From: an uncultured Thermoproteales archaeon
Lineage (GTDB): Archaea; Thermoproteota; Thermoprotei; Thermoproteales; Thermoproteaceae
DNA length: 64,000 bases
NCBI GenBank assembly: GCA_938027595.1
Contig: CALJAK010000008.1
Span: 1 to 64,000, forward strand
Direction of reading: 5' to 3'
Positions 9,024 through 17,613 of this stretch are shown here, one piece after another. The first letter of the stretch is position 1, and each line of letters opens with the position of its first letter. Under the pieces are notes generated by a model. It ran no database searches and was not told where the DNA came from. It saw only the letters and a program-made list of their open reading frames with translations. The translations under genes and the position numbers were made by a program.

Positions 9024-10036
9024 GGCCACATCTTCGCCATCAATTCGGCTGTGAGTATTGAATTGCCGGCGGCGCCCCGTATGGTGTTGTGCCCCAGCGC
9101 CACAAACGCCAACCGCCTCGGCGCTAGCTTCCGCAGTCTGCCTACCACCACCGCCATACCGCCGCCGGCCCACCGGTCTAGCCGGGGCTGCGGTCTGTCG
9201 GGCTCTCTCCTCACCACTACGGGTCTCTCGGGGGCTGTGGGTAGTTTCAACTCTTGTGGGAGCCCCCTGAAATTCTCCAACGCCTCAGCTACGGACTCCA
9301 ATTCGAAATCTCGCTCTGTCTCCACGTAGACAACTTCCGTGTGTCCATCTAACACCGGGACTCTAGTAGTAGTGGCGGAGATGTCTACGTCTCGCTTTAG
9401 AATTTTCCTAGTCTCCGCCACCACTTTCTCCTCCTCGCCCCTGATGTGGGGCACCAGGTTGTCTACTATCGCCATGGAGGGCACGCCGGAGTACCCAGCG
9501 CCGCTCACTGCTTGCATCGTGGTGACGTACAGTTTGGCTATCCCCCAGTGATCTAGTATGGGCTTCAACGGCAGGTTGAGTATGGTAGTGGTGCAGTTCG
9601 GTTTCTTCACCACGGCGCCTCTCCACCCCCTACGCCGCCTCTGCTCCTCCACTAGTCTCAAGTCTTCTGGATTTATCTCTGGCACCACCAGCGGCACGTC
9701 TGGGTCTAGCCTCATGTTGCTAGAGTTAGACACCACCGTCAGCCCCCTCGCCGCAAGCTCCGGCTCCACTCTGGAAGCCACTTCGCTGGGGAGCGCCGAG
9801 AAGACCACATCTACCTTGGGTACACTCTCCACGTCTAACTTCTCCACCTTTGCTTCAGCCAACTGCGGCGGTGGTGGACTTTCTAGAATCCAAACCGACG
9901 CCAGAGTTTTGCCGGCGCTTTTCTCAGACGCGGCGAGGCCCACTACCTCGAACCAGGGGTGTCTCGCCAGCGCCTCTACGTACCGCTGCCCCACTAAGCC
10001 AGTGGCGCCCAAGACGTAAGTTCTCAGTTTGTCCAT
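9020..10036 (-). CDS. asd: Aspartate-semialdehyde dehydrogenase
   Basis: It reduces aspartyl phosphate to aspartate semialdehyde. The 338-residue protein opens with YVLGATGLVGQRYVEAL, the NADP-binding GATGxVG loop. The catalytic cysteine is in KKPNCTTT near residue 148, and the substrate-binding SGAGYSG motif lies at about residue 175. A conserved GHTEVV block and the C-terminal ALGHNTIRGAAGNSI segment are typical of the archaeal/fungal-type enzyme. It overlaps hom by 4 bp downstream and sits 4 bp after lysC, so these genes are one transcript. Confidence 0.95.
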   Translation of the reverse strand: MDKLRTYVLGATGLVGQRYVEALARHPWFEVVGLAASEKSAGKTLASVWILESPPPPQLAEAKVEKLDVESVPKVDVVFSALPSEVASRVEPELAARGLTVVSNSSNMRLDPDVPLVVPEINPEDLRLVEEQRRRRGWRGAVVKKPNCTTTILNLPLKPILDHWGIAKLYVTTMQAVSGAGYSGVPSMAIVDNLVPHIRGEEEKVVAETRKILKRDVDISATTTRVPVLDGHTEVVYVETERDFELESVAEALENFRGLPQELKLPTAPERPVVVRREPDRPQPRLDRWAGGGMAVVVGRLRKLAPRRLAFVALGHNTIRGAAGNSILTAELMAKMWP

Positions 10037-10040
10037 GTCT

Positions 10041-11021
10041 CTAACTGGTGCCTTTTTTAAAGTAGGGCTTCACTATGTACTCATGTACCTGCGGCGGGGG
10101 TATGTCTAGCTTGGCTGAGTAGCGGCTGAGAGTTACGGCCCCCAGCTTGGTCAACTCCTCTACCGCTAGCCCCACTACGCAACTCCCACGGCCGCATTTC
10201 GTCACGATTTTGAAGGGGGGTGGTGGATGTATCGGGGCGATTAGCGTGCCTCTACTGTGGTAATTCCTCACCTCCACAGCCATGCCGCTCTCTAACGCTG
10301 GTGTGAAAGTCTTGGGGTGGAAGTTCTTCGCGCCGACGTTGGCGGCTTCTATGGCTTCATATATAGACATCATGGAGAGTAGGTATGCCTCTGGCACTTC
10401 TCTAGGGTCAGCCGTCATTACGCCGGGGGCGTCTGTCACCAGCGTCACTTTCCTAGCGCCCACCTCCCTGCCTATGTATGTGGCGGTGTAGTCACTGCCG
10501 CCCCGCCCCAGAGTGGTGAAGCGCCCCTCGCCGTCTCTGCCAATGAAGCCCGTCACTACCGCCACGCCGCCTCGAGTCATTTCGTCTCTGCCCTCCAGCC
10601 GGAGGGGTCTGGCGCTGCCGTAGGTGTTGTCTGTCACAATGGGCGCTATGTAGAGCCCGGCGTCGATAGACATTTTCCGCAGTACTGCGTGTAGCATCGT
10701 GGCGGACAGCCTCTCGCCGAAGGAGGCGAAGTGGTCTCTAACCCAGGGGCCCCTGGCCGACAGAGATGACTCCAACTCCTTCAAGAGGGGGACTACGCTG
10801 TTCTCTACCGAGAGTGCTCTAGCTATAGACAAGTGGCGGTGGTATATCTCCTCTAGCAGTAGGTAGCTGCGGGTGCGCTCTAGCTCTATCAACATGTCCG
10901 TGACGCCCTTCACTGCCGACACTACTACAATCACGTCGCCCATCCCGGCGACGAACTGCGCCGCTTTGAGAAAATCGCCCGGCGTCCTCAACAACGACCC
11001 GCCGATCTTTACCACTTTCAT
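10041..11021 (-). CDS. lysC: Aspartate kinase
   Basis: It phosphorylates aspartate, the first step to threonine, methionine and (in other lineages) lysine. The 326-residue protein begins MKVVKIGGSLLR, the amino acid kinase signature. It has SFGERLSA near residue 120, GFIGRDGEGRFTTLGRGGSDYTA near 180-200 and TDAPGVMTADPREV near 220. It is shorter than classical aspartokinases (about 450 residues). The C-terminal part after residue ~270 could hold at most one reduced ACT domain, so feedback control by end product may be weak or absent. Its ATG overlaps the thrC stop by 4 bp. Confidence 0.93.
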   Translation of the reverse strand: MKVVKIGGSLLRTPGDFLKAAQFVAGMGDVIVVVSAVKGVTDMLIELERTRSYLLLEEIYHRHLSIARALSVENSVVPLLKELESSLSARGPWVRDHFASFGERLSATMLHAVLRKMSIDAGLYIAPIVTDNTYGSARPLRLEGRDEMTRGGVAVVTGFIGRDGEGRFTTLGRGGSDYTATYIGREVGARKVTLVTDAPGVMTADPREVPEAYLLSMMSIYEAIEAANVGAKNFHPKTFTPALESGMAVEVRNYHSRGTLIAPIHPPPPFKIVTKCGRGSCVVGLAVEELTKLGAVTLSRYSAKLDIPPPQVHEYIVKPYFKKGTS

Positions 11022-12133
11022 TTTTCCAACATGTGGACTAACTCTTCGCTGTTTCTAATTTCTCTAGTGGAGATCTCCACGGCGTCTGGGTCTTTCAACG
11101 CGTGTCCAGTGACTACCGCCACCACAGTGCCCGACAGATTTAGCTTCAGCAACGCAGCTATTGACGCAGCGCCCGCCGGCTCGGCGCCGATGCCGTCTCT
11201 CGCGGCTAGCAAACGCTGAGCTTTCAAAATCTCCCCGTCTGTCACTTGCGTGAAGAACCCGTCCGACTGCTGCACCGCCGCTACGGCTTTGCGCCAATTT
11301 ATCGGTTTGCCTATCTTTATGGCGGTGGCTACTGTGTGGGGGTTGTCTAGGAAGAGGGGCTCTTCGAGGCCGAGTTGCCAAGCTTTGGCAATGGGGGCCG
11401 CCCCCTCTGCCTGCACCCCCACCATCTTGGGCAGCCTCCTGCAGAGCCCTAGTTGGTGGAGTTCTCTAAAGCCTTTCCAAATGGCTGAGATATTGCCGGC
11501 GTTGCCCACCGGCACCACTACGTAGTCTGGGCAGCCCAGTTCTTCAAATATTTCGAAAGCTATGGTTTTCTGCCCCTCGAGACGCCAGGGGTTGAAACTG
11601 TTGAGGGGGTAGGCGTATTTAGTGCCGTAAGTGAGGACGTACTCAAGCGCCCGGTCGAAAAAGCCGTCTATGGTCACGATCTCGGCGCCGTGGAGAGCTG
11701 CTTGCATGAGTTTGCCCCTAGCCACGTTGCCCCTGGGGAGCACTACGTAGCACGTCATCCCAGCCCGCGCCGCGTAGGCGGCTGCGGAGGCGGCTGTGTT
11801 GCCCGTGGAGGCCACTACCACTTTGTCGGCGCCGCTGTTTTTAGCCACCGTGATCCCCAGCGCCATCCCCCTGTCTTTGAAACTACCCGTGGGGTTTGCC
11901 CCCTCGAACTTTATGTATATCCCCCTGCCCAACTGCGACTCCACTAGCGGCGTGCCGCCCTCTCCCAGAGTGACTCCCTGCCTCACTGGCAGCATTGTGC
12001 CGTAGCGCCAGACTCCCCTGCCGGAGGGTGCCCAGTATATTGGTGAAATTATTTCGAGAAGCCCCCCGCACTTGGGACATCTATATAGTCTGAAGTTTGG
12101 CGTGTATACAGCGCCGCAATTTATGCAGCGCAT
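11018..12133 (-). CDS. thrC: Threonine synthase
   Basis: It converts O-phosphohomoserine to threonine with pyridoxal phosphate. The 371-residue protein starts with a zinc ribbon (MRCINCG and YRCPKCGG), as in many archaeal threonine synthases. The PLP lysine is in PTGSFKDRGM near residue 83, and the phosphate-binding SGNTAA-type loop is VASTGNTAAS. It is the first gene of the operon. ATG 12133 places the zinc ribbon at the N terminus. The TATA box on this strand (12171-12180) would put transcription start near 12150. A leaderless ATG at 12153 is out of frame by one base and would need one more G in the run at 12142-12145. Confidence 0.93.
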   Translation of the reverse strand: MRCINCGAVYTPNFRLYRCPKCGGLLEIISPIYWAPSGRGVWRYGTMLPVRQGVTLGEGGTPLVESQLGRGIYIKFEGANPTGSFKDRGMALGITVAKNSGADKVVVASTGNTAASAAAYAARAGMTCYVVLPRGNVARGKLMQAALHGAEIVTIDGFFDRALEYVLTYGTKYAYPLNSFNPWRLEGQKTIAFEIFEELGCPDYVVVPVGNAGNISAIWKGFRELHQLGLCRRLPKMVGVQAEGAAPIAKAWQLGLEEPLFLDNPHTVATAIKIGKPINWRKAVAAVQQSDGFFTQVTDGEILKAQRLLAARDGIGAEPAGAASIAALLKLNLSGTVVAVVTGHALKDPDAVEISTREIRNSEELVHMLEK

Positions 12134-12170
12134 TGAACTGTCCCCGAATCCATGGGGGGCACATCACTCA

Positions 12171-12211
12171 GATATATAAACATTGCGTAGGTTCTGCGAA
12201 AAGTTTATATA
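12171..12211. promoter_or_regulatory. Divergent promoter pair between thrC and the arg operon
   Basis: Two TATA boxes face away from each other. TTTATATATC on the - strand (12171-12180) drives thrC, and TTTATATA on the + strand (12204-12211) is centred about 24 bp before ATG 12231 of the argX-like gene. They are only about 30 bp apart, so the threonine and arginine operons could be controlled together from this spot. Confidence 0.65.
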
Positions 12212-12230
12212 TAGATTGGTTTTTGGCTAT

Positions 12231-12895
12231 ATGGAACAGGGGCCAGAGATGGGGCGATTTACATCGTCACAGACAACCCCACAATTTCTGAGAAATACAT
12301 TGTAGACGCGCTTGCGGCTAGGGGCCGCAGTGCTTCCATCCTAAACGTCTCTGAAGCCGTAGTGCGCCAAATCCCCGGCTTGACGTTGTTGAGGACTAGG
12401 AATCCCTACTTGGCTATTGTCTACGGCTCCATGTCGGCGGTGGTTTTGAACCAACCGCACGCCATCTTGTCTGCCCTCAACCGCCTCTCTTGGATGCAGA
12501 AGTTCGGTCCGCCCTACGCCGTGGTGTCTAGCGACCACACTGTGGAGAAGGTGGAGTTGGAGAGGCCTTGGGTCACTATGACTGCGTGGCGTCTCGGTCT
12601 CGACGGCGTTGTGACTAGCGTCGAGGGGGCGAAGAGCGTGGTGGAGCACAGACTGTACATGAGGAACCCCCTGGCTAAAGTGTCTGTGTTAGTGCCCAAG
12701 CCGCGGGAGACTGTCTACGCCTTTGCCACTGTCAAAACTGCCGACGGGGTGGTGGGCGAGTTACTGCGGTATCTAGGTCTCCACTACGCCGGTGTGACTC
12801 TAGGCCGCTATGGGGGCGAGATGCGAGTGATTGACGTAGATCCCGTCCCCCCCTTGAGTAGAGAAGAGGCGGAGTTGGTAGTGGAGTTGTTGTGA
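12231..12895 (+). CDS. Divergent LysX/ArgX-like ligase, reduced ATP-grasp, with a one-base frame break near its start
   Basis: By position this is the ligase that attaches an amino acid to the LysW carrier. The body (12254-12895, 213 codons) matches LysX at its N terminus (IYIVTDNPTISEKYIVDALAARG), centrally (SVVEHRLYMRN against the family's IIEHRELMGN) and loosely at the end (VIDVDPVPPL). It is only about 221 residues instead of about 280. The stretch with the ATP-binding lysine and glycine-rich loop (PPIGSWGR in Sulfolobus) is missing or unrecognisable. The leaderless ATG 12231 runs into a stop at 12303; one additional G in the GGGG at 12251-12254 would join it to the body. GTG 12362 would remove the conserved N terminus. 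Activity is doubtful. Confidence 0.6.
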
Positions 12896-13944
12896 TGAGA
12901 GTCTGTATTGTGGGGGCTTCTGGATTCACCGGCGGCGAGTTGCTGCGCATTTTGCTGCAGCATCCACACGCCGAGGTTGTCTGCGCTACTTCTAGAAAAT
13001 TCAAGGGGGAGTATGTATATAGAGTACACCCGAACTTGAGGGGCGTCACTCAGTTGAAGTTCGTGGAGCCCAACCTCGACGTGGTTCTCAAGGCGGACGT
13101 GGTTTTCCTCGCTCTGCCGCACGGCGAGTCTGTCAAGTGGGTGCCGCAGCTGCACCAGTCTGGGGTGGCTGTCTTTGACCTCAGCGCCGACTTCCGGCTG
13201 AAGGATCCAGAGGCGTACGTAGAGTGGTACAAGTGGCCACATCCCCATCCCTATCCAGACCTCTTGGCGAAAGCTGTCTATGGACAACCAGAGCTCCATA
13301 GAGAGGAGCTCGTGGGGGCTAAGCTAGTGGCGGTGCCTGGCTGTATGGCTACGGCTTCTATACTCATGTTGGCGCCGCTGGCTAAACACCTAGGCGGCGT
13401 GCCCCCAGTGATTGACGCCAAGATTGGCTCTAGTGGGGCCGGCGCCGAGGGGTCGGTGGTGGATTTACACAGCTACAGGACGTACGTGGTGAGGCCCTAC
13501 GAGCCTGTCCACCACCGCCACATTGCCGAGATTGAGCAAGAGTTGTCTCGCCTCGCCGGCAGGCGGGTGTCTGTGGCTTTCACGCCGCACGCGGTGGATT
13601 TGGTGAGGGGCATCTTCGCCACTGGACATGTGTACCTAGACAAATTGCCCACCGAGGCGGAGATGTGGAGGTATTTCAAGTCCACCTTCGGCGACTCTAA
13701 GTTTGTCCGTATTGTGAAAGACAAGCTGGGGATGGCTAGGTACCCCAACGTCAAGTACGTGTTGGGGTCTAACTACGTAGATGTGGGGTTTGAGCTAGAC
13801 GCCAGGTTGGGTAGAGTAGTGACTTTCTCAGCTATCGACAACTTAGTCCGGGGGGCCTCTGGGCAGGCGGTGCAGGCTTTCAACATCGCCATGGGGTTCC
13901 CCGAAGACGCTGGGCTTAGACACATCCCGCCGCTGCCCATATGA
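12895..13944 (+). CDS. argC: N-acyl-gamma-glutamyl/aminoadipyl-phosphate reductase (ArgC/LysY)
   Basis: The 349-residue NADPH-dependent reductase turns the acyl phosphate on the carrier-bound intermediate into the semialdehyde. It starts [20 protein letters not shown] with the GASGFTG nucleotide loop. The catalytic cysteine is in [10 protein letters not shown] near residue 148, and the family motifs HRHIAEIEQ and FTPHAVD follow. Next to lysW it should act on the LysW-bound substrate (LysY/ArgC type). ATG 12895 overlaps the preceding stop (TGATG); a GTG one codon upstream is less likely. Whether it serves lysine, arginine or both cannot be read from sequence, but argG and argH downstream favour arginine. 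Confidence 0.92.
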   Translation: MRVCIVGASGFTGGELLRILLQHPHAEVVCATSRKFKGEYVYRVHPNLRGVTQLKFVEPNLDVVLKADVVFLALPHGESVKWVPQLHQSGVAVFDLSADFRLKDPEAYVEWYKWPHPHPYPDLLAKAVYGQPELHREELVGAKLVAVPGCMATASILMLAPLAKHLGGVPPVIDAKIGSSGAGAEGSVVDLHSYRTYVVRPYEPVHHRHIAEIEQELSRLAGRRVSVAFTPHAVDLVRGIFATGHVYLDKLPTEAEMWRYFKSTFGDSKFVRIVKDKLGMARYPNVKYVLGSNYVDVGFELDARLGRVVTFSAIDNLVRGASGQAVQAFNIAMGFPEDAGLRHIPPLPI

Positions 13945-14720
13945 TTGTGGTCAAGTTGGGGGGGTCTGTCTTCTGTAGAGACCCCCAGCGGGCTGCGGCT
14001 GGCTTGGCTGGCGTCCGCGACGCGGTGGTGGTTCACGGCGGTGGGTGTTATGTAAATCAATTACTGAAAGAGATGGGTGTGGAGCCCAGGTTTTTGACTC
14101 ACCCCGGCGGTTTGGTGAGTCGCTACACAGACTGGGAGACGCTGAGGGCGTTCGTCATGGCTATGTCTTGGATTAACAAATACATCGTGGCGTATCTAAA
14201 CGCCTCCGGCACCCCAGCTGTGGGTCTCACGGGCGCCGACGGCGCTGTGGTTAGAGCTAGACGCAAAGAGAGAGTGTTGGTGATAGACGAGCGGGGGCGC
14301 CAGCGGGTGGTAGACGGCGGATATGTGGGGCGCATTACGGAAGTGGATGTGAAAGCACTTTCCCCACCGCCGGTGAAGGTGGTGGCGCCAATCGCCATGT
14401 CCGACAGGGGGGAGTTGTTAAACGTCGATGGGGATCAGTTGGCTTTCGAAATTGCCGCCAGAGCTGGAGCCAAGTGGTTAGTGATATTGAGCGACGTGGA
14501 TGGCTTGTTGATCGACGGGCGGGTGGTGCCGAGGTTGACGCCGGAGGAGGCTGAAGCTTTAGCCAAGTCGGAGGAGGTGAGGGGCGGCATGAAGCGGAAG
14601 CTTTTGATGGCGGCTGAGGCTGCCAGAGCCGGCGTGGAGGTGGTGATATACAACGGGCTTGTGGAAAACGCCGTGGAGGCTGCGTTGAGCGGCGCGGGGA
14701 CTCACGTTAGAAAAGTTTAA
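13941..14720 (+). CDS. argB: LysW-aminoadipate/glutamate kinase (ArgB/LysZ)
   Basis: A 259-residue amino acid kinase that phosphorylates the carboxyl group of the carrier-bound glutamate or aminoadipate. It begins [11 protein letters not shown] and has [14 protein letters not shown] near residue 30-45, VGLTGADG near 95, [10 protein letters not shown] near 160 and ILSDVDGLL near 185, all typical of ArgB/LysZ. The ATGA overlap with argC shows co-translation. A run of seven G codes the KLGGS loop and is in frame here. The pairing with LysW suggests the LysZ-type reaction. Confidence 0.92.
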   Translation: MIVVKLGGSVFCRDPQRAAAGLAGVRDAVVVHGGGCYVNQLLKEMGVEPRFLTHPGGLVSRYTDWETLRAFVMAMSWINKYIVAYLNASGTPAVGLTGADGAVVRARRKERVLVIDERGRQRVVDGGYVGRITEVDVKALSPPPVKVVAPIAMSDRGELLNVDGDQLAFEIAARAGAKWLVILSDVDGLLIDGRVVPRLTPEEAEALAKSEEVRGGMKRKLLMAAEAARAGVEVVIYNGLVENAVEAALSGAGTHVRKV

Positions 14721-14742
14721 ATAACCCCCCATGGTTTAGCGT

Positions 14743-14925
14743 ATGGCGGCGAAATTGATTGTCCAATGTGGCGTCTGCGGCACTGAGTTCGAACTGCCAG
14801 ACGACGTGATGGATGGCGAAATTACGTCTTGCCCCACCTGCGGCGCTAGGTACATTGTGAGAGTGAGGGGGAACTCCGTGTCGCTGGAGGAATTCAAAGG
14901 CGACGTGGAGGACTATGGTCAGTAA
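14743..14925 (+). CDS. lysW: LysW amino-group carrier protein with an unusual C terminus (EDYGQ)
   Basis: A 60-residue acidic zinc-ribbon protein, with cysteines 9, 12, 30 and 33 as two CxxC pairs. In known LysW proteins the conserved C terminus is EDWGE, and the last glutamate's side-chain carboxyl is joined to the amino group of glutamate or aminoadipate. Here the reading frame ends GAC TAT GGT CAG TAA, giving EDYGQ. The acceptor position is thus a glutamine amide, which could not be phosphorylated directly. The Trp is also replaced by Tyr. The gene follows argB by 22 bp. Either the gene is losing function together with its ligase, or it uses a variant chemistry. Confidence 0.88.
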   Translation: MAAKLIVQCGVCGTEFELPDDVMDGEITSCPTCGARYIVRVRGNSVSLEEFKGDVEDYGQ

Positions 14926-16116
14926 GTCGGGGCGAGAGTAGTCCTGGCGTACTCCGGCGGTTTGGACACCACCGTCGCGGTTAAGTGGCTCACGGAGAGG
15001 GGTTACGAGGTTTACACAGTCACCGTAGACGTTGGGCAGGAGGAGGACTTTTCCGAAGTGGAGGAGAGGGCGTACAAAGCCGGCGCGGTGAAACATTTCT
15101 ATATAGATGCCAAGCGTCAATTCGCCGAGGAGTATATAGCTCGCTCCATCTTCATGAACGGCATGTATGAGGGCAAGTACCCACTGGGCACCGCTTTGGC
15201 TAGACCACTCATAGTGGAGAAAGCGATTGAGGTGGCGAGGCGGGTGGGGGCCGAGGCGGTGGCTCACGGCTCTACTAGCAAAGGCAACGACCAAGTGCGT
15301 TTTGACGTGACTGCCAAAGCGCTGGCGCCGGACCTCGCCATAGTAACCCCAGCGAGAGTTTGGGGCATGTCTAGAGTTGAGGAGGTGGAGTACGCCAAAT
15401 CTCGCGGGTTGCCCATTGGAGACGTCCACAAGAAGTACAGCATTGACGACAACCTCTGGTCGCGCTCTATCGAGGGGGGGCCGTTGGACGACCCCGCCGT
15501 GGAGCCTCCAGAAGACGCCTTTAGGTGGACTGTCTCGCCGGAGAGAGCTCCCGACAGCCCCACTTATCTAGAGATAGAGTTCGAGCGGGGGCTCCCCAAG
15601 TCAGTCAACGGGGAGAGGCTGCAGTTGGTTGAGTTAGTGACGTCGTTGAATCGCGTGGGTGGACTCAACGGCGTGGGGCGGATTGACCACATAGAGAACC
15701 GCTTGGTTGGCTTCAAGAGTAGGGAGGTGTACGAAGCGCCGGCGGCGGTGATTCTATACAACGCCCATGTGGATTTGGAGAAGTACGTCCTCACGCCGAG
15801 GGAGTTGCGGTTTAAACACCACGTCCTCGACCCCCAGTGGGCTGACTTGGTGTATGGAGGTCTCTACGTAGAGCCTCTTAGGGAAGCCATAGAGAAAGCC
15901 GCTTTGGAGATGGAGAAGTGGGTCACCGGCGTGGTGAGGCTGAAGTTGTACAAAGGCGGCGTTTGGGTAGTGGGGAGGGAGTCTCCCTACGGCGGCTACA
16001 GTAGAGAGTTGGCTGACTACGGGGGTGGTTGGTACCCCACAGACGCGGAAGCCCGCGGCTTCATTGAAATGTGGAGCCTGCACTCCATCACTGCGAGGCG
16101 GAGGCGCGGTCTATAA
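14915..16116 (+). CDS. argG: Argininosuccinate synthase, one base out of frame at its start
   Basis: It joins citrulline and aspartate using ATP. The protein carries the AYSGGLDTTV pyrophosphate loop at its N terminus, AHGSTSKGNDQVRF near residue 115 and the full C-terminal domain, about 395 residues, normal for ArgG. No ATG, GTG or TTG lies in frame upstream of the SGGLDTT loop. The TTG at 14962 would delete it. ATG 14915, inside the lysW end, is where a coupled start is expected, but it reads into TAG 14939. One extra G in the GGGG at 14929-14932 would join it perfectly. The rest of the gene is intact, so the gene is probably real and either the sequence or the start is unusual. Confidence 0.88.
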
Positions 16117-16160
16117 AGATTCCCTGGCGGTCTATAAAGGTTTTATATTGAATGTTTTTC
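16117..16160 (+). promoter_or_regulatory. Internal promoter before the zinc-ribbon gene, with a repeated CTATAAAG
   Basis: CTATAAAG occurs twice, 22 bp apart (16111-16118 and 16133-16140), followed by TTTTATAT (16141-16148) centred about 24 bp before ATG 16168. This suggests a separate promoter for the zinc ribbon and argH. Confidence 0.45.
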
Positions 16161-16167
16161 TAGTGCG

Positions 16168-16314
16168 ATGGGGCATCGAGTCTGTCCCAACTGCCGGAAG
16201 CCAGTGAGACCTGTGGAGTGTAGTAGGCGTAATCAATCTCGGCGTTACCTCTTGGTGACTTACTGCTGCCCCAAGTGTGGACAAGAGCTTCTCACAGAGC
16301 GGTTGGAGACATGA
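16168..16314 (+). CDS. Small zinc-ribbon protein (48 aa)
   Basis: An ATG at 16168 opens a 48-residue frame ending at 16314. It contains CPNC (C6, C9), a lone C18 and CCPKC (C33, C34, C37), a typical treble-clef or rubredoxin-like zinc knuckle pair, with many arginines. Its TGA overlaps the argH ATG by 4 bp (ATGA) and a TATA box lies at the right distance upstream, so it is very probably translated. No catalytic domain is present. A structural zinc protein, a nucleic-acid binder or a partner of argininosuccinate lyase are all possible. I do not recognise a named family. Confidence 0.75.
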   Translation: MGHRVCPNCRKPVRPVECSRRNQSRRYLLVTYCCPKCGQELLTERLET

Positions 16315-17585
16315 GTCTCTACCGGTCTTGGATTGGGGGCGGCGCGTTGGTGGGGTACATATCTAGCATAAACGACGACGTGGAGATACTCGAGGCGGTA
16401 GTGGAAGTGTTGAAGAGCCACGTGACTCACCTGGCCGAAGTGGGGGCCGTGCCGAGAGAAGCGGCGGAGGCCATAGCGAATGCGCTGGCTGAGGTAGACG
16501 CAAGCGTCTTGAGGCAGGAGTTTGAAGACGTCCACGAAGCTGTAGAGAAGTACGTAATAGACAAACTGGGCGAGGAGGTGGGGGGTTGGCTGGGGCTGTG
16601 GCGCTCTCGCAACGACCACGTGGCAGCCGCCGTGAGACTAACGGCGTTGAAGAAAGTGGAGAGTTTGAAGCGGGATTTAGCCACGCTGCGGTGTGTCTTG
16701 GCTAAGAGAGCTCTGGAGTACGCAAAATGCGCCATGCCTAGCTTCACGCACTTCCAACCGGCGCAGGTGGTCACTTTCGGGCACTACCTACTGGCGGTGG
16801 ACGAGTTGGTGGCGGAGTTTCTCCACTCGCTGGCTGGAGTCGAGAAGTTGTTGAGCCGCTCTCCGCTGGGGGCGGGGCCGGCCGGCGGCGTCAAGACACC
16901 CATAGACAGGAGGCGCTTGGCGGAGCTGGCGGGGTTTAGTGAAGTAGTGGAAAACTCGCTGTACGCCTCCGGCGGTCGGTTTTTCGCTCTGGCACTGGCG
17001 TCGGCTGTAGTTTCTTTTCTAGTGGAACTCTCCAGGGCGGTCGACGATTTCGTTAGGTGGGGCAGCCCGCAGTTGGGTTATTTGAAAGCGCCAGACAGTC
17101 ACGTGTCTACCAGTAGCATCATGCCGCACAAGAGGAACTTAGTCACTCTAGAAGTGGCTAGAGCTAGGTTTGTGGAAGCCGTGGGGCACTTAACCGCCAT
17201 GTACGGCGTGGTGGCGAAAGTGGGGCTTGGCTACAGTCTAGACCTCCAGGAGGCCACTCGTCACTTGTGGGTAGTGTTGAAAACCGCTTCGGAGGGGGTG
17301 AGAGTGTTGGCGGACTTCGTGGGGGGGTTGGAGTTCGACTGCGCCAAGGCGAGGGGAGACGCCGAGAGGTATTTCACCACTTCTTCTGACACTGCCGAGG
17401 CCCTCTCACTGTCGGGGGTCCCCTTCCGCCTGGCGTATTTCCAATTGGCTAGAGAAATTAGGGAGGGCAGGGCGGCTCTACTGTCTGTAGATGAGGCCCT
17501 CAAGCGAATTACGTTGGGCTCGGCGAGCCCGGAGGAGGTGGAGGCCGCCGCGCGGAGGCGGCTCTGCAGTGAGCCACGGCTGTAG
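16311..17585 (+). CDS. argH: Argininosuccinate lyase
   Basis: It splits argininosuccinate to arginine and fumarate. ATG 16311 gives 424 residues; the frame is open to 16275 but the ATGA overlap with the zinc-ribbon gene decides the start. Motifs of the fumarase/aspartase superfamily are present: RSRNDHVAAAVRL near residue 97, THFQPAQ near 150 and the catalytic loop STSSIMPHKRN near 270. The last member of the arginine operon, it is normally sized. The usual Pro after PHKRN is Leu here, which is a minor change. Confidence 0.93.
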   Translation: MSLYRSWIGGGALVGYISSINDDVEILEAVVEVLKSHVTHLAEVGAVPREAAEAIANALAEVDASVLRQEFEDVHEAVEKYVIDKLGEEVGGWLGLWRSRNDHVAAAVRLTALKKVESLKRDLATLRCVLAKRALEYAKCAMPSFTHFQPAQVVTFGHYLLAVDELVAEFLHSLAGVEKLLSRSPLGAGPAGGVKTPIDRRRLAELAGFSEVVENSLYASGGRFFALALASAVVSFLVELSRAVDDFVRWGSPQLGYLKAPDSHVSTSSIMPHKRNLVTLEVARARFVEAVGHLTAMYGVVAKVGLGYSLDLQEATRHLWVVLKTASEGVRVLADFVGGLEFDCAKARGDAERYFTTSSDTAEALSLSGVPFRLAYFQLAREIREGRAALLSVDEALKRITLGSASPEEVEAAARRRLCSEPRL

Positions 17586-17586
17586 A

Positions 17587-17594
17587 TTTATATA
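17587..17594 (+). promoter_or_regulatory. TATA box of the polyamine-type ABC operon
   Basis: TTTATATA centred about 24 bp before GTG 17614, overlapping the argH stop region. It supports a leaderless GTG start for the ATPase gene. Confidence 0.55.
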
Positions 17595-17613
17595 CTGAAC
17601 ATATCGCCACCAC

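Noticed and set aside
12140-12153. thrC starting at ATG 12153 with a missing G
   Set aside because: ATG 12133 gives a complete protein with the zinc ribbon at its N terminus, so no frame change is needed; only the promoter spacing favours 12153.
13960-13975. General under-calling of G runs as explanation of all frame breaks
   Set aside because: The run of seven G in argB is in frame, and two of the four broken genes do not involve G4 runs, so one cause for all is not established.
14962-16116. argG starting at TTG 14962
   Set aside because: It would remove the SGGLDTT nucleotide-binding loop that is essential in argininosuccinate synthase.
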